This document shows positions 9,532 through 18,818 of a DNA stretch of 32,875 nt, piece after piece. The stretch lies in assembly GCA_949538625.1 (NCBI GenBank), contig CATISD010000138.1, positions 1-32,875 of the forward strand, written 5' to 3'. This DNA is from Acidimicrobiales bacterium AG-410-I20. GTDB lineage: Bacteria > Actinomycetota > Acidimicrobiia > Acidimicrobiales > MedAcidi-G1. Position numbers and translations under genes: made by a program. Each line of letters starts with the position of its first letter. The stretch's first letter is position 1. The notes beneath the pieces were generated by a model, which was not told where the DNA came from, did not search any database, and saw only the letters and a program-made list of their open reading frames with translations.

Positions 9532-10772
9532 TGACTACTCTTTTACCTTTTCCTGGATTAGTAGTTAAATCAGAATGGGCAGACCAAGTCACTACGGGTC
9601 CTTACGATGCCTACACCCCTGAACAACGCACTTTGATTTCTGAAGAAAACCCATACAGTTTTCTCAATGTCACAAAATCTCGTGAAGATTTGCCAACAGA
9701 ACTAAGAGAAGATGTTGATGCCCTATTAGATAGTTGCTTAGAAGCTATGCAGCGACTGTATGCCGCTGATGTTTACAACTCTCACGATGAAGTTTGTCTA
9801 TTTCTTTACCGTCTAGAAATCAAAGACCATGTTCAAACCGGAGTGATGGGCCTTTTACCGGTAACAGACGAAGATGATAGCAAGATCTTGCGACATGAAT
9901 TATTCCGACCAAATAGAGCAGAACTTATGGCACATCACCTTGTCAGAGTCGGCGCGTCTTCAAGCCCTGTTTCTCTGACTTATCGTTCCGACGCTTTCCT
10001 CGAAGAGGAAATTTCACGGCTTTGCGAAGCAAAACCAGAATTAGTTTCTGAAAACGAAGGCATTCTTCAAACTGTATGGGCTGTAACGGGAGACGAAGCT
10101 GAAAAGTTGTCGTCATTATTTGAAGAAAAAATATTCTATGTCACTGACGGTCACCATAGATTGGCTGCCGCTTCTGAAGCGTTGAATTCTTTTGGCGATG
10201 CTGGCGGGCCGCTTAAGCACATACAAGCTGTTTTATTTCCCGACACGGAGATGTTGGTTCTCCCATTTCATCGTCGAGTCCAAGATCGAGAGGGTCGTTC
10301 TTTTGAAAAGATTCTTGAAGAAATAAAAAAGATTTCTCCGCTTACTGTTCAACGTGATGCTGAACAGGCACGACCACAACCAGGTCAGGTGGGGATATAT
10401 ATAGATGGTTGTTGGTACACCACGGAATTACCAACGTCTACTGGAAGCCGAGTCGTAGATCTGCTTGACGTATCACGATTACAAAGCGGAATATTAGAAC
10501 CTGTATTTGATATTAAAGATCCAGGAAGCGACCCAATCATTAATTACGTTCCAGAACCTGTAGGCATAAGTGCACTTGAATCTCAATGTGATGCCTCAGG
10601 TGCTATAGGTTTCATCCTTCACCCAACTTCAATTGACGAACTCATGGCTGTAGCTGATGCTGGGGAGCGCATGCCACCGAAATCTTCTTACTTCGAGCCA
10701 AAGCCACGATCTGGAATTTTCGTTCGACGCCTTGATCGAGAAGCTGGTTGGGCTGCTCCAATTACGTCATGA
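9531..10772 (+). CDS. DUF1015 family protein
   Basis: PYDAYTPEQR...NPYSFLNVTKSREDLP; FYVTDGHHRLAAASEAL; HRRVQD. GTG start overlapping the serA TAG (TAGTG). Confidence 0.8.
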   Translation: MTTLLPFPGLVVKSEWADQVTTGPYDAYTPEQRTLISEENPYSFLNVTKSREDLPTELREDVDALLDSCLEAMQRLYAADVYNSHDEVCLFLYRLEIKDHVQTGVMGLLPVTDEDDSKILRHELFRPNRAELMAHHLVRVGASSSPVSLTYRSDAFLEEEISRLCEAKPELVSENEGILQTVWAVTGDEAEKLSSLFEEKIFYVTDGHHRLAAASEALNSFGDAGGPLKHIQAVLFPDTEMLVLPFHRRVQDREGRSFEKILEEIKKISPLTVQRDAEQARPQPGQVGIYIDGCWYTTELPTSTGSRVVDLLDVSRLQSGILEPVFDIKDPGSDPIINYVPEPVGISALESQCDASGAIGFILHPTSIDELMAVADAGERMPPKSSYFEPKPRSGIFVRRLDREAGWAAPITS

Positions 10773-12553
10773 GTTCCGGAGTTCAGAACGCATTACTTCA
10801 ATACCCCATAGATGGGTCTAGGCAATGGCTGTCTTTTGAGAACCCAATTTTTGTCATTGTTGCTGAAGATTTGAGAGACGTACCGCAAGCAATTTATGAT
10901 GCTCAAGCTGCTGCGGAAGACGGTTACTGGGTAGTAGGAATGATCTCTTACGATGCTGGCCCTGCATTCGATGACGCCATTCGTTCCTCACGAATCAGAA
11001 GAGTTCCTCTTGTTTCATTTGGGGTGTTTACTTCGCCAAGTATCTCATCTGCGCCCAAAGAAAGTGGTGGCTACGACGTTGGACCTTGGGTATCCAATCG
11101 TTCTCATTCCGCCTATCTAACTACTATTCGTACAATCCGACAGTTAATTGCAGCCGGAGAAACTTATCAGGTAAATCATACAATTCGGTTAAGGTCAGAT
11201 TTTTCTGGCGACCCGCGCGGCTTGTTTGGAGATTTGATCCGTGCTCAGCAATCTAATCACGCTGCTTTTCTTGATCTGGGAGATCGAGCGGTATGTTCAT
11301 CCTCCCCAGAACTATTTTTTTCACGTAACAAAAATCAATTTACTTGCCGACCAATGAAGGGAACAATTGGTCGTCACCCTGACCCTGTTTGGGATGAATT
11401 AGCTTCTTCGCATCTCAGTAGGTCAGAAAAGGACCTCGCGGAAAATACGATGATTGTAGACATGGTTCGTAATGACCTAAGTCGTATAGCCAAACCTGGT
11501 TCGGTAAAAGTTCCCTTCCTTCATACGGTTGAGTCTTACCCAACAGTTCATACTCTTACTTCAACTGTTACTGCAGAATCAACAGCAAAGTTTCCAGAAA
11601 TACTCAAAGCTTTATTCCCTGCTGCTTCAATAACAGGTGCACCGAAAGTGCGCACCACTGAAATCATCGAAGCGCTAGAAGGAGATGGACGTGGAATCTA
11701 TACCGGCACTATTGGAGCTTTAGCTCCTGACGGGACTATGGAATTCAATATTGCCATTCGAACTGTCTGGATTGATAAAGAACGTGGACGAGCTGAATAC
11801 GGTGTTGGGGGTGGAATTGTCTGGGACTCTGATCCAAATGAAGAGTGGCGTGAAGTTGAGCAAAAAAGCCGTGTTTTAGATAGAGCAAAATCAAATTTCT
11901 TTCTTCTTGAAACGATGCGGTGGGAACCAGAAGAAGGTATACATCTTCAACATTTGCACGTAGATCGTATAACTGCTTCAGCTAACCACTTTGGTTTTGA
12001 TCTAGATACAACAAGCGTTTTAGCCTCTCTTGAACAAATCCGAGCTAACGAGCCGAAGAGGGTAAGACTTTTAGTCTCGCCCAGTGGTTCTATTGAAGTA
12101 CAAGTTCTTGATCTCCCTCAACCAGTTTTGGAATCTTGGGAAGTGCCTATAGATGTTGTTCCAGTGCAAAGTGAAAATGAATTTCTGTTTCATAAAACCA
12201 CTATTCGCGATATCTACGATCTCGCTAGAGCTCGTTTTCCTGACTCTCCTGATGTCCTTCTATGGAATGAACGTAGAGAGCTCACTGAAACAACAACAGG
12301 AAACCTAGTCGTAAAAATTGGATCTGACCTTTATACGCCTCCTGTTACCTCTGGTTTGCTTCCAGGAACGTTTAGGAGACAACTACTTGAACAAGGAAAA
12401 ATCAGTGAAAAAATTATTCACCGTTCTGATATAGATGAAATCTCATCAATATGGATGGTTAACTCATTACGCGGATGGGTCCCTTTACAAATCAACGAAA
12501 AAATTGTTCCAGTTGCTCTACCTCAAGAACTAAAACAGATACAAGAATCTTAG
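10769..12553 (+). CDS. Aminodeoxychorismate synthase component I fused to an aminotransferase class IV (ADC lyase-like) domain (PabB-PabC fusion)
   Basis: Chorismate-binding motifs (GETYQVNHTIRL, CRPMKGTIGRH, IVDMVRNDLSRIA, PAASITGAPKVRTTEIIEALE), then class IV PLP domain (FFLLETMRWEPEEGIHLQHLHVDRI; LLWNERRELTETTTGNLVVK). ATGA overlap with the DUF1015 gene. Confidence 0.87.
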   Translation: MSSGVQNALLQYPIDGSRQWLSFENPIFVIVAEDLRDVPQAIYDAQAAAEDGYWVVGMISYDAGPAFDDAIRSSRIRRVPLVSFGVFTSPSISSAPKESGGYDVGPWVSNRSHSAYLTTIRTIRQLIAAGETYQVNHTIRLRSDFSGDPRGLFGDLIRAQQSNHAAFLDLGDRAVCSSSPELFFSRNKNQFTCRPMKGTIGRHPDPVWDELASSHLSRSEKDLAENTMIVDMVRNDLSRIAKPGSVKVPFLHTVESYPTVHTLTSTVTAESTAKFPEILKALFPAASITGAPKVRTTEIIEALEGDGRGIYTGTIGALAPDGTMEFNIAIRTVWIDKERGRAEYGVGGGIVWDSDPNEEWREVEQKSRVLDRAKSNFFLLETMRWEPEEGIHLQHLHVDRITASANHFGFDLDTTSVLASLEQIRANEPKRVRLLVSPSGSIEVQVLDLPQPVLESWEVPIDVVPVQSENEFLFHKTTIRDIYDLARARFPDSPDVLLWNERRELTETTTGNLVVKIGSDLYTPPVTSGLLPGTFRRQLLEQGKISEKIIHRSDIDEISSIWMVNSLRGWVPLQINEKIVPVALPQELKQIQES

Positions 12554-12555
12554 TT

Positions 12556-13536
12556 TTAAGACTTTCGACGTCTGACTTCTTCTAAAACTGCAGGCACAAC
12601 TTGATGTAAATCTCCAATAACTGCATATCCGGCTTTCGACACCATATTCGCTTCCGGGTCAATGTTTATTGCAAGAATATTTTTTGCAGCCATCGCTCCA
12701 ACCCAATGCTGAATTGCGCCAGAAATTCCATTTGCTATATATATCTGCGGAGCAATGCGAGTACCGGTTTGTCCTACCTGATCTGAGTGCGGGCGCCAAC
12801 CATTATTTGTTACCGCCCGTGAGCAGCCAACTACTCCATTTAATTCTGCTGCTAATTCTTCTAATGGAGCGAAGGCTTCGGCCGAACCAACACCACGTCC
12901 ACCTCCAACCACTACTGGAGAGGTTGACAAAGTTATTCCTTGAGTTAAGACAACTCTGTCTGTAACTATTGTTTGCGTTATAGATCCTTCAAGTTCCGGT
13001 GTAAAAATTTCTTTTTGTCCAACAGTAGGGGAACTCGACTCTTCGGCCTCTATTCCATGGTGAGTAACAGTAAACAATTTCACTTTGTCTGTATTCAACT
13101 CGCTATCTTCAAGAAGAGAGCCACCCCACTGCACTCGTGTCATAATCCAAGAAGAAGGATTACCTGTGTCAGTATTTAAACAATTAGCTACAAATGGGAG
13201 ATCAAGGTTTGCAGCTAAATACGCTAGGACCTCATTGCCGCGATCTGTTCCACTTGCTAGCACCGCCGTCGGATTGGTTATGTTCACCAATTGAGTTAGA
13301 GACTCTCCCCATGCAGCAGGCCCATAGTCGGAAAGCAATTCATGCTCTACCAAGTGAACAGTTTCAGCGCCATACGTTGGAAGTATTTCTGAAGCTGTAT
13401 CGGAACCTTTACCAATAACAACTCCATGGCAAGCCACTCCAAGTTCAGATGCAAGTTGCCTGCCGAAGGTAAGCGCCTCTAAAGAGGCTTCAGCAAGTGC
13501 GCCCCGATCATGGTCACAAAGAACTAGCACAGACAT
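12556..13536 (-). CDS. etfA: Electron transfer flavoprotein alpha subunit
   Basis: VVVGGGRGVGSAEAFAPLEELAAELNGVVGCSRAVTNNGWRPHSDQVGQTGTRIAPQIYIANGISGAIQHWVGAMAAKNILAINIDPEA. Confidence 0.93.
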   Translation of the reverse strand: MSVLVLCDHDRGALAEASLEALTFGRQLASELGVACHGVVIGKGSDTASEILPTYGAETVHLVEHELLSDYGPAAWGESLTQLVNITNPTAVLASGTDRGNEVLAYLAANLDLPFVANCLNTDTGNPSSWIMTRVQWGGSLLEDSELNTDKVKLFTVTHHGIEAEESSSPTVGQKEIFTPELEGSITQTIVTDRVVLTQGITLSTSPVVVGGGRGVGSAEAFAPLEELAAELNGVVGCSRAVTNNGWRPHSDQVGQTGTRIAPQIYIANGISGAIQHWVGAMAAKNILAINIDPEANMVSKAGYAVIGDLHQVVPAVLEEVRRRKS

Positions 13537-14300
13537 TAAAGAACCCCTAGTTCTTGAAGAAGGTCAACGACTGCCGGAGCGGCTTCTGGCCCATTGCCTA
13601 AAATAACTGTTTCGGAAACTTTCTCTTCCGGTCGGTGTAGTCGTATGCGTGTCTGTCCGCCTGCTTCTACGTTTGGCTCATTTATCTCAATTTCGGCCTT
13701 CTTTGAAGCAAGACGTCCCTTCATAGTTGGATAACGAGGTAAATTGATTCCTTCCTTAATGCCTAAAACAGCGGGTGTCGGCATTGCATACACTTCAAAT
13801 CCACCATCAATTTCCCTGCGGGCCGTAACTGTATCTTCAGTGATTTCTATTCCTTTTATTCCATTAACAATTGGTCGACTTAAAGCATGAGCTACTCGAA
13901 CCCCTACTTGAAATCCTCCTGAGTCGGCTGACTCATTCCCAAACAAAACAAGATCGAATGGTTCAGTATTCTCTTCTAGATCTTTAATTGCTTTTACGAG
14001 CGCGTTTGCGGTTCTCTGAGGATCCCACTCAACTTCAGTAACGGGAAGCAAAACAAAATGGTGAGCGCCAACACTTGCTGCATAACGTAACTGTTCTTCT
14101 GCCTCTGCAGGCCCCAAAGTCAAGACTGTTACTTCACCACCATGTTCTTCCACTATTTGAACTGCTTCTTCTAGAGCGCATTCTTCATGGGGACTTGTCG
14201 TGAAACCAAGATGAGCTGCGTCTACATCTTGTTCATCATCAGTTATGTTTATACGCGCTCCTGGGGCCGGTACCCGTTTTACACAAACTAGGAGACGCAT
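13536..14300 (-). CDS. etfB: Electron transfer flavoprotein beta subunit
   Basis: MRLLVCVKRVPAPGARINIT...; LVLFGNESADSGGFQVGVRVAHAL; INLPRYPTMKGRLASKKAEI. Overlaps the etfA start by one base (TAATG). Confidence 0.93.
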   Translation of the reverse strand: MRLLVCVKRVPAPGARINITDDEQDVDAAHLGFTTSPHEECALEEAVQIVEEHGGEVTVLTLGPAEAEEQLRYAASVGAHHFVLLPVTEVEWDPQRTANALVKAIKDLEENTEPFDLVLFGNESADSGGFQVGVRVAHALSRPIVNGIKGIEITEDTVTARREIDGGFEVYAMPTPAVLGIKEGINLPRYPTMKGRLASKKAEIEINEPNVEAGGQTRIRLHRPEEKVSETVILGNGPEAAPAVVDLLQELGVL

Positions 14301-14311
14301 TAATGATTTCC

Positions 14312-16828
14312 TTAAGATTTAAGACGTGAGTCTTCTGGATCAAAGACTGATCCTGTTGACCCCACTTTTACTGGGTAAAGCTCGTTCATATACATCACTT
14401 GAAGATCTGTACCTGGAACTGCCAACTCTGTTGGCAGATAAGCCATTAATAAGTGTTTACCAACAGAAGGCCCGTACCCCGCTGAAGTAACTCGGCTTGT
14501 TCGGCCATGTGAGTCTACGATTCGTTCTCCGTTCATGTTAAGAATGGGTTCATTCCCACCTTGTGGGTATCGGAGACGCCCTTGGCTGTCTGACAAGTCT
14601 TCGACCGTAAGTGTGCACATTGAGACTTCTGGATCTCCTTGCTCTCGTGCTGCTAGATAGGCTTCTTTCCCTATAAAGTTTGCAGCCTTTACCTTGGGTC
14701 GAGCTAGTCCAGCCTCAAGCGGGTTGTATTCACTTTCGAGTTCAGCCCCCATGAGTCGATAACCTTTTTCAAGCCGACCGGAAGTTCCATAAACTCCACC
14801 ACCTGTGGCACGAATGCCTAAATCGGCACCGGCTTTCATTAAGGCATCCCAAAGTGCCGGCCCATTATCCCAGTCGGTGTAGATCTCCCAACCAGTATCT
14901 CCAACATAAGAAATACGGAATATACGACAAGGCAAACCAGCAATATCTACTTCTATAACCGATCCATAAGAGGATCCTTCTTGACTAAGATCATGGTCTG
15001 TTAATTGAGCCAGAGTTTCTGGAGCATTCGGACCCCACAGGCCTAGAGTCGTAATTTTGTTAGTTAGGTTTGTGAATTTTACTGATCCATCTGTTGGCAT
15101 ATGTCTGTTAACCCAGAACGAGTCGCGTCCGCCATCAAATACCCCTGTGACTATTGCAACTTTGTCTTCTGCTAAACGCATCATTGTTAAGTCTGAGTGG
15201 AAGCCTCCATCTGGAGTCAACCATGGAGTGTAAATTGATCGACCTATTGGAACATCAATTTTATTCACGGCGAGGTAATCCGCATATTCGACTGCACCTT
15301 CACCCTCTAATGTGTAAATCTGAAAAGCGCTGAGATCCACTAAGCCACAGTTCTCACGAAGATTTAAGTGTTCACCAATCGTAATTGGACTCCACCAGCG
15401 ATTATCCCATTCCACTTCTCTTTCGTTAAGACCGTAACGATCTACAAGATCATCGTTCGCTCCGTACCATTGTGGACGTTCCCATGTCCTAGCTTGAAAG
15501 AACATCGCGTCGAGTTCTTCCTGTCGTGAGAAATACGGTCCAACTTCAATATTTCTCCGGCCAGCCCATTGTTCGCTTGGATGAACTATCCCATACGTTT
15601 TTATAAAACTTTCTTCTGCGCGAGCCCAAATATGTTCTTCAGAGCATTCCCCGTCATAAAAACGTGCAATATCTGCGCCGTGTGCATCTATCACTCTTGG
15701 GTAACCATATGTCATCCATTCAGCTACGACTTGAGCCATCCCAGGTCCTTCTTTTACCCAAACAGCAGCAGCAGACCAAAGATTTCTAACTTCTGGTGTT
15801 TCTCCTAGGCATGGCATGCCGTCAGGAGTAAGGGAAAGGAGCCCGTTGATTGCGTATTTTATTTCTGCGTCTCCAAGCATGTCCATTAGTTCAATCGCTG
15901 TTTCCATTTGATCGTCGAAGTCATCTGGAGTGAAGGGCATTTCTGTCGGCGATAACGCTGCTTCTTCGTTTGACGGGATCGTATCGGGATGATGAATTAT
16001 GGTTCGATGACCATAAGATCCGACTTCCATTGATCCTGCAGATTGTCGTTCATAACAGAAAGTGTCCATATCGCGAACAATTGGATAACCAATCTCATTA
16101 TTTGTTTCTGCCAAAATATCAATTGGTCCGACATCAGCCATTTGGTGTACTACTGGGGCAAGAGGAATATTTGCTCCGGCCATATTTGCTAAACGATTTG
16201 ACCAGACTCCACAAGCAATGACGACATATTCTGCTTCCACTCTTCCCTTGTCTGTTACTACGGCTTTTACGGAAGTGACACCACTTTCTTCTGACGTTTC
16301 AATATCCAACACTTCCGTGTTTGCGAAAACTTGGCAGTCGGCTTTGTCAATCGCTTCTTTTCGCATGACGGTTCCGGTTTCAAGAGAATCTACGACTGAA
16401 ACTGTTGGGCAGTAGAACCCACCTAGAATTACGTCCTCATTAACAAATGGAACTAGCTCTTTTACCTCTGATGGAGAAAGTAGTCGAGCCTCAATTCCCC
16501 AAGCTGTAGCAGAAGTCATCCGTCGATTTAATTCGTCCATGCGCTCTTCTGTTCTTGCAACCTCAATTCCGCCAGAATCAACTGAAAGTTCTAAATCTCG
16601 ATACTGGTTCGCGCTTTGCTCTCCAAGTAAAGCCATTTCTTTATTGTGGTCAACTGGAAAAATAAAATTAGAAGCATGTCCAGTCGATCCACCAGGATTA
16701 GGAAGCGGACCTTTGTCTAGAAGAACAATATCTTCCCATCCCAGTCGAGCTAAATGTCCGACTAAGCAATTACCAACTATGCCTGCTCCGATAACCACAA
16801 CTTTGGCTTGAGTAGGAAACTCACTCAT
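14312..16828 (-). CDS. FAD-dependent oxidoreductase with C-terminal GcvT-like (THF) domain, dimethylglycine/sarcosine dehydrogenase-like
   Basis: N-terminal VVVIGAGIVGNCLVGHLARLGWEDIVLLDKGPLPNPGGSTGHASNF; C-terminal aminomethyltransferase-like region (LTNKITTLGLWGPNAPETLAQLTD, YVGDTGWEIYTDWDNGPALWDAL, GGVYGTSGRLEKGYRLMGAEL). Immediately upstream of etfBA. Confidence 0.88.
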   Translation of the reverse strand: MSEFPTQAKVVVIGAGIVGNCLVGHLARLGWEDIVLLDKGPLPNPGGSTGHASNFIFPVDHNKEMALLGEQSANQYRDLELSVDSGGIEVARTEERMDELNRRMTSATAWGIEARLLSPSEVKELVPFVNEDVILGGFYCPTVSVVDSLETGTVMRKEAIDKADCQVFANTEVLDIETSEESGVTSVKAVVTDKGRVEAEYVVIACGVWSNRLANMAGANIPLAPVVHQMADVGPIDILAETNNEIGYPIVRDMDTFCYERQSAGSMEVGSYGHRTIIHHPDTIPSNEEAALSPTEMPFTPDDFDDQMETAIELMDMLGDAEIKYAINGLLSLTPDGMPCLGETPEVRNLWSAAAVWVKEGPGMAQVVAEWMTYGYPRVIDAHGADIARFYDGECSEEHIWARAEESFIKTYGIVHPSEQWAGRRNIEVGPYFSRQEELDAMFFQARTWERPQWYGANDDLVDRYGLNEREVEWDNRWWSPITIGEHLNLRENCGLVDLSAFQIYTLEGEGAVEYADYLAVNKIDVPIGRSIYTPWLTPDGGFHSDLTMMRLAEDKVAIVTGVFDGGRDSFWVNRHMPTDGSVKFTNLTNKITTLGLWGPNAPETLAQLTDHDLSQEGSSYGSVIEVDIAGLPCRIFRISYVGDTGWEIYTDWDNGPALWDALMKAGADLGIRATGGGVYGTSGRLEKGYRLMGAELESEYNPLEAGLARPKVKAANFIGKEAYLAAREQGDPEVSMCTLTVEDLSDSQGRLRYPQGGNEPILNMNGERIVDSHGRTSRVTSAGYGPSVGKHLLMAYLPTELAVPGTDLQVMYMNELYPVKVGSTGSVFDPEDSRLKS

Positions 16829-17000
16829 TTATTTCTCCTATTCGCGTGGAGTCAATTCTTTAGATTAGAGCGAAAAACACGTCCTAACCACGAATTTGGA
16901 GCCTACCTAGTCCATCAGTAAGTCACCCATACGGAAGAGAATATGTTTTTCATTTTCAACGAGCCATTTATCGTTGCCAAACGCCACTTTTTTTAAAGAG

Positions 17001-17828
17001 TTAACCCGTAACGATAAGAGAAAGAGAAATAATTGTTCCTAGTAATCCGATCCATTGCCAAACTCGTAATTGCTCTTTTCGGAAAAAATAGCCGCACACA
17101 ACCGTAACTGCAGCGTATTGAGTACCTATGGCCGCTACTGGAGCTAAGTCACCATGTTGAAGCCCATAAAGAAAAGCGAGAGCTCCAATACTGGCAAAAA
17201 GTGCCCCAAGTAAGGAAATTCCAACAGCATCTTTTGTCGGGAATACTTTACGTTTTTGACGCAAACTAAACCCTGCAAAAATTAAAAACCCAACTAAGCG
17301 CTGAGACACCGCAGACCAAAATCCGCTCTCCGCACTAATTTGATCAAGTGTTACAAATAAGAACCCATAGCCAAGTCCTGCTATAACACTAAAACCAATA
17401 CCTCGGCGTAGATTCCCAGTAAATAATGGATTAAACGAAATGAGTAGAACGGAAACAACTCCGATTCCTATCCCAAATAAAATTTGGTTTGAAGGCACCT
17501 GGCCAAAGATTAAATCAAACGCAACTGGGACAACTACAGCTAAAACTGCCGCTGGCGGACCAACCACTCCAGCACTTGCTGCTTGATAACCCAGATAAAG
17601 CGTTCCAATAGCGGTTACGGCGATCAATCCACTCAAAGCACCTACTATGAGATCTCCAGCTCGCCATTCTCCGCCAAACCACAAGACTGCAAGCAAAGCA
17701 AAAATAAAGTTTCCTAAGAAAAAGATTCCGAGTGCTTGTGAAATGAAACTTCGGTCTGCAGATCCTCGAGTTACGTGATCTCCAACACCGACACCTAACG
17801 CTGCTATCACTCCGTAGATTGCTGACAT
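17001..17828 (-). CDS. EamA/DMT-type membrane transporter
   Basis: About ten hydrophobic segments in an EamA-like duplicated arrangement (IGTLYLGYQAASAGVVGPPAAV; LAFLYGLQHGDLAPVAAIGTQYAAVTVVCGYFFRKE). Confidence 0.8.
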   Translation of the reverse strand: MSAIYGVIAALGVGVGDHVTRGSADRSFISQALGIFFLGNFIFALLAVLWFGGEWRAGDLIVGALSGLIAVTAIGTLYLGYQAASAGVVGPPAAVLAVVVPVAFDLIFGQVPSNQILFGIGIGVVSVLLISFNPLFTGNLRRGIGFSVIAGLGYGFLFVTLDQISAESGFWSAVSQRLVGFLIFAGFSLRQKRKVFPTKDAVGISLLGALFASIGALAFLYGLQHGDLAPVAAIGTQYAAVTVVCGYFFRKEQLRVWQWIGLLGTIISLSLIVTG

Positions 17829-17850
17829 AAAGACTTACAATTCCTTGGGC

Positions 17851-18603
17851 CTACTGTGTATGGCCTAATGTTTCCGAAATGGCAGATGCTGTCTGCATAA
17901 CTCGATTAGCGATAACGCCTTCCATAGATTCGGCTGGAAAGCGAAAAGACGGGCCGTGACTATGCAGTGTCCCTACTACTGCTCCTGTGTGGTTGAATAT
18001 TGGGGCTGCAATTGAATTTATTCCTTCGGAGAATTCTTCAAAAAGCCATACGTGGCCCTTTTCTCTAGCTTCAACTATGCGTTGACGGATTTCTGAAGGT
18101 GAAATAACAGTTTTTGGTGTAAACCGGTCTAATGGATGACGAAGAAAAGCTTCAACAGCTTCATCGGGCCAATGAGCCAAGAAAATAATTCCTGATGGGA
18201 CAATATGCATAGGCAGGCTAGTCCCTGTCCAGTCACGAATCTGTATTGGATGAGGAGAGTCGATTTCTCCGATGTAATGAACGTCATAACCTGCTGGAAT
18301 TCCAAGTCCAGCTGCTTCGCCGAGCACCTCTACAAGTCCTTTTAGATGGGGTTGTGCTGCCGTAAGTAATCGTTGAGTTGGATTCACGCTAGAAGCCATT
18401 GTCACTAGCGAAGGTCCTATGCGGTAAACAGATTTACCTCCTTCGCGCTCAACTGCTTCCGCCCTTTCAAGTGAATAGAGAAGACGAGCTACGGTACTTG
18501 TAGGCAGTCCAGTATTTCGTGATAATTCACTTATTCCGGCAGGGCTTTTAGAAAGTTCGTTAAGTAGCCCGAAAGCGCGTTCAATGCTTTGAACAATCTT
18601 CAT
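17851..18603 (-). CDS. IclR family transcriptional regulator
   Basis: N-terminal winged HTH IVQSIERAFGLLNELSKSPAGISELSRNTGLPTSTVARLLYSLERAEAVER; C-terminal effector domain with EEFSEGINSIAAPIFNHTGAVVGTLHSHGP. Confidence 0.93.
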   Translation of the reverse strand: MKIVQSIERAFGLLNELSKSPAGISELSRNTGLPTSTVARLLYSLERAEAVEREGGKSVYRIGPSLVTMASSVNPTQRLLTAAQPHLKGLVEVLGEAAGLGIPAGYDVHYIGEIDSPHPIQIRDWTGTSLPMHIVPSGIIFLAHWPDEAVEAFLRHPLDRFTPKTVISPSEIRQRIVEAREKGHVWLFEEFSEGINSIAAPIFNHTGAVVGTLHSHGPSFRFPAESMEGVIANRVMQTASAISETLGHTQ

Positions 18604-18640
18604 ACGAAACTCCTAAACTCTTTTCTCTGCCAAAACTCTA

Positions 18641-18661
18641 TTTCCCACTATACGGGAAGTC
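18641..18661. promoter_or_regulatory. Putative IclR operator O1 (TTTCCCACTATACGGGAAGTC)
   Basis: TTCCC-N7-GGGAA inverted repeat 38 nt upstream of the iclR start codon; 20/21 identical to O3 at 25009-25029. Confidence 0.7.
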
Positions 18662-18680
18662 AACCGAGGATGTTGGACTG

Positions 18681-18696
18681 CTTAATTCGTATTAAG
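18681..18696. repeat. Perfect inverted repeat CTTAAT-TCGT-ATTAAG in the iclR/corrinoid-operon intergenic region
   Basis: 6-bp perfect arms around 4 nt; lies between O1 and O2. Confidence 0.6.
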
Positions 18697-18719
18697 TAGA
18701 GTTTTCAACGGAGAAGGCC

Positions 18720-18736
18720 TTCCCACTTTATGGGAC
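18720..18736. promoter_or_regulatory. Putative IclR operator O2 (TTCCCACTTTATGGGAC)
   Basis: Same TTCCC-N7-GGGA(C) architecture as O1/O3, about 83 nt upstream of the corrinoid protein ATG. Confidence 0.6.
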
Positions 18737-18818
18737 GGTTTGAGTTAAAACCCCTAAGCGGGTAAGAATAGATTTAGGTTGAGATAGACAAGTCTCAATC
18801 TTGATAGGGGGTCAGAAA

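Noticed and set aside
16916-16940. GTCACCCATACGGAAG as a fourth IclR operator upstream of the DMGDH-like gene
   Set aside because: Only CCCATACGG resembles the core; arm sequence and 7-nt spacing are not kept. Too weak without a motif scan.
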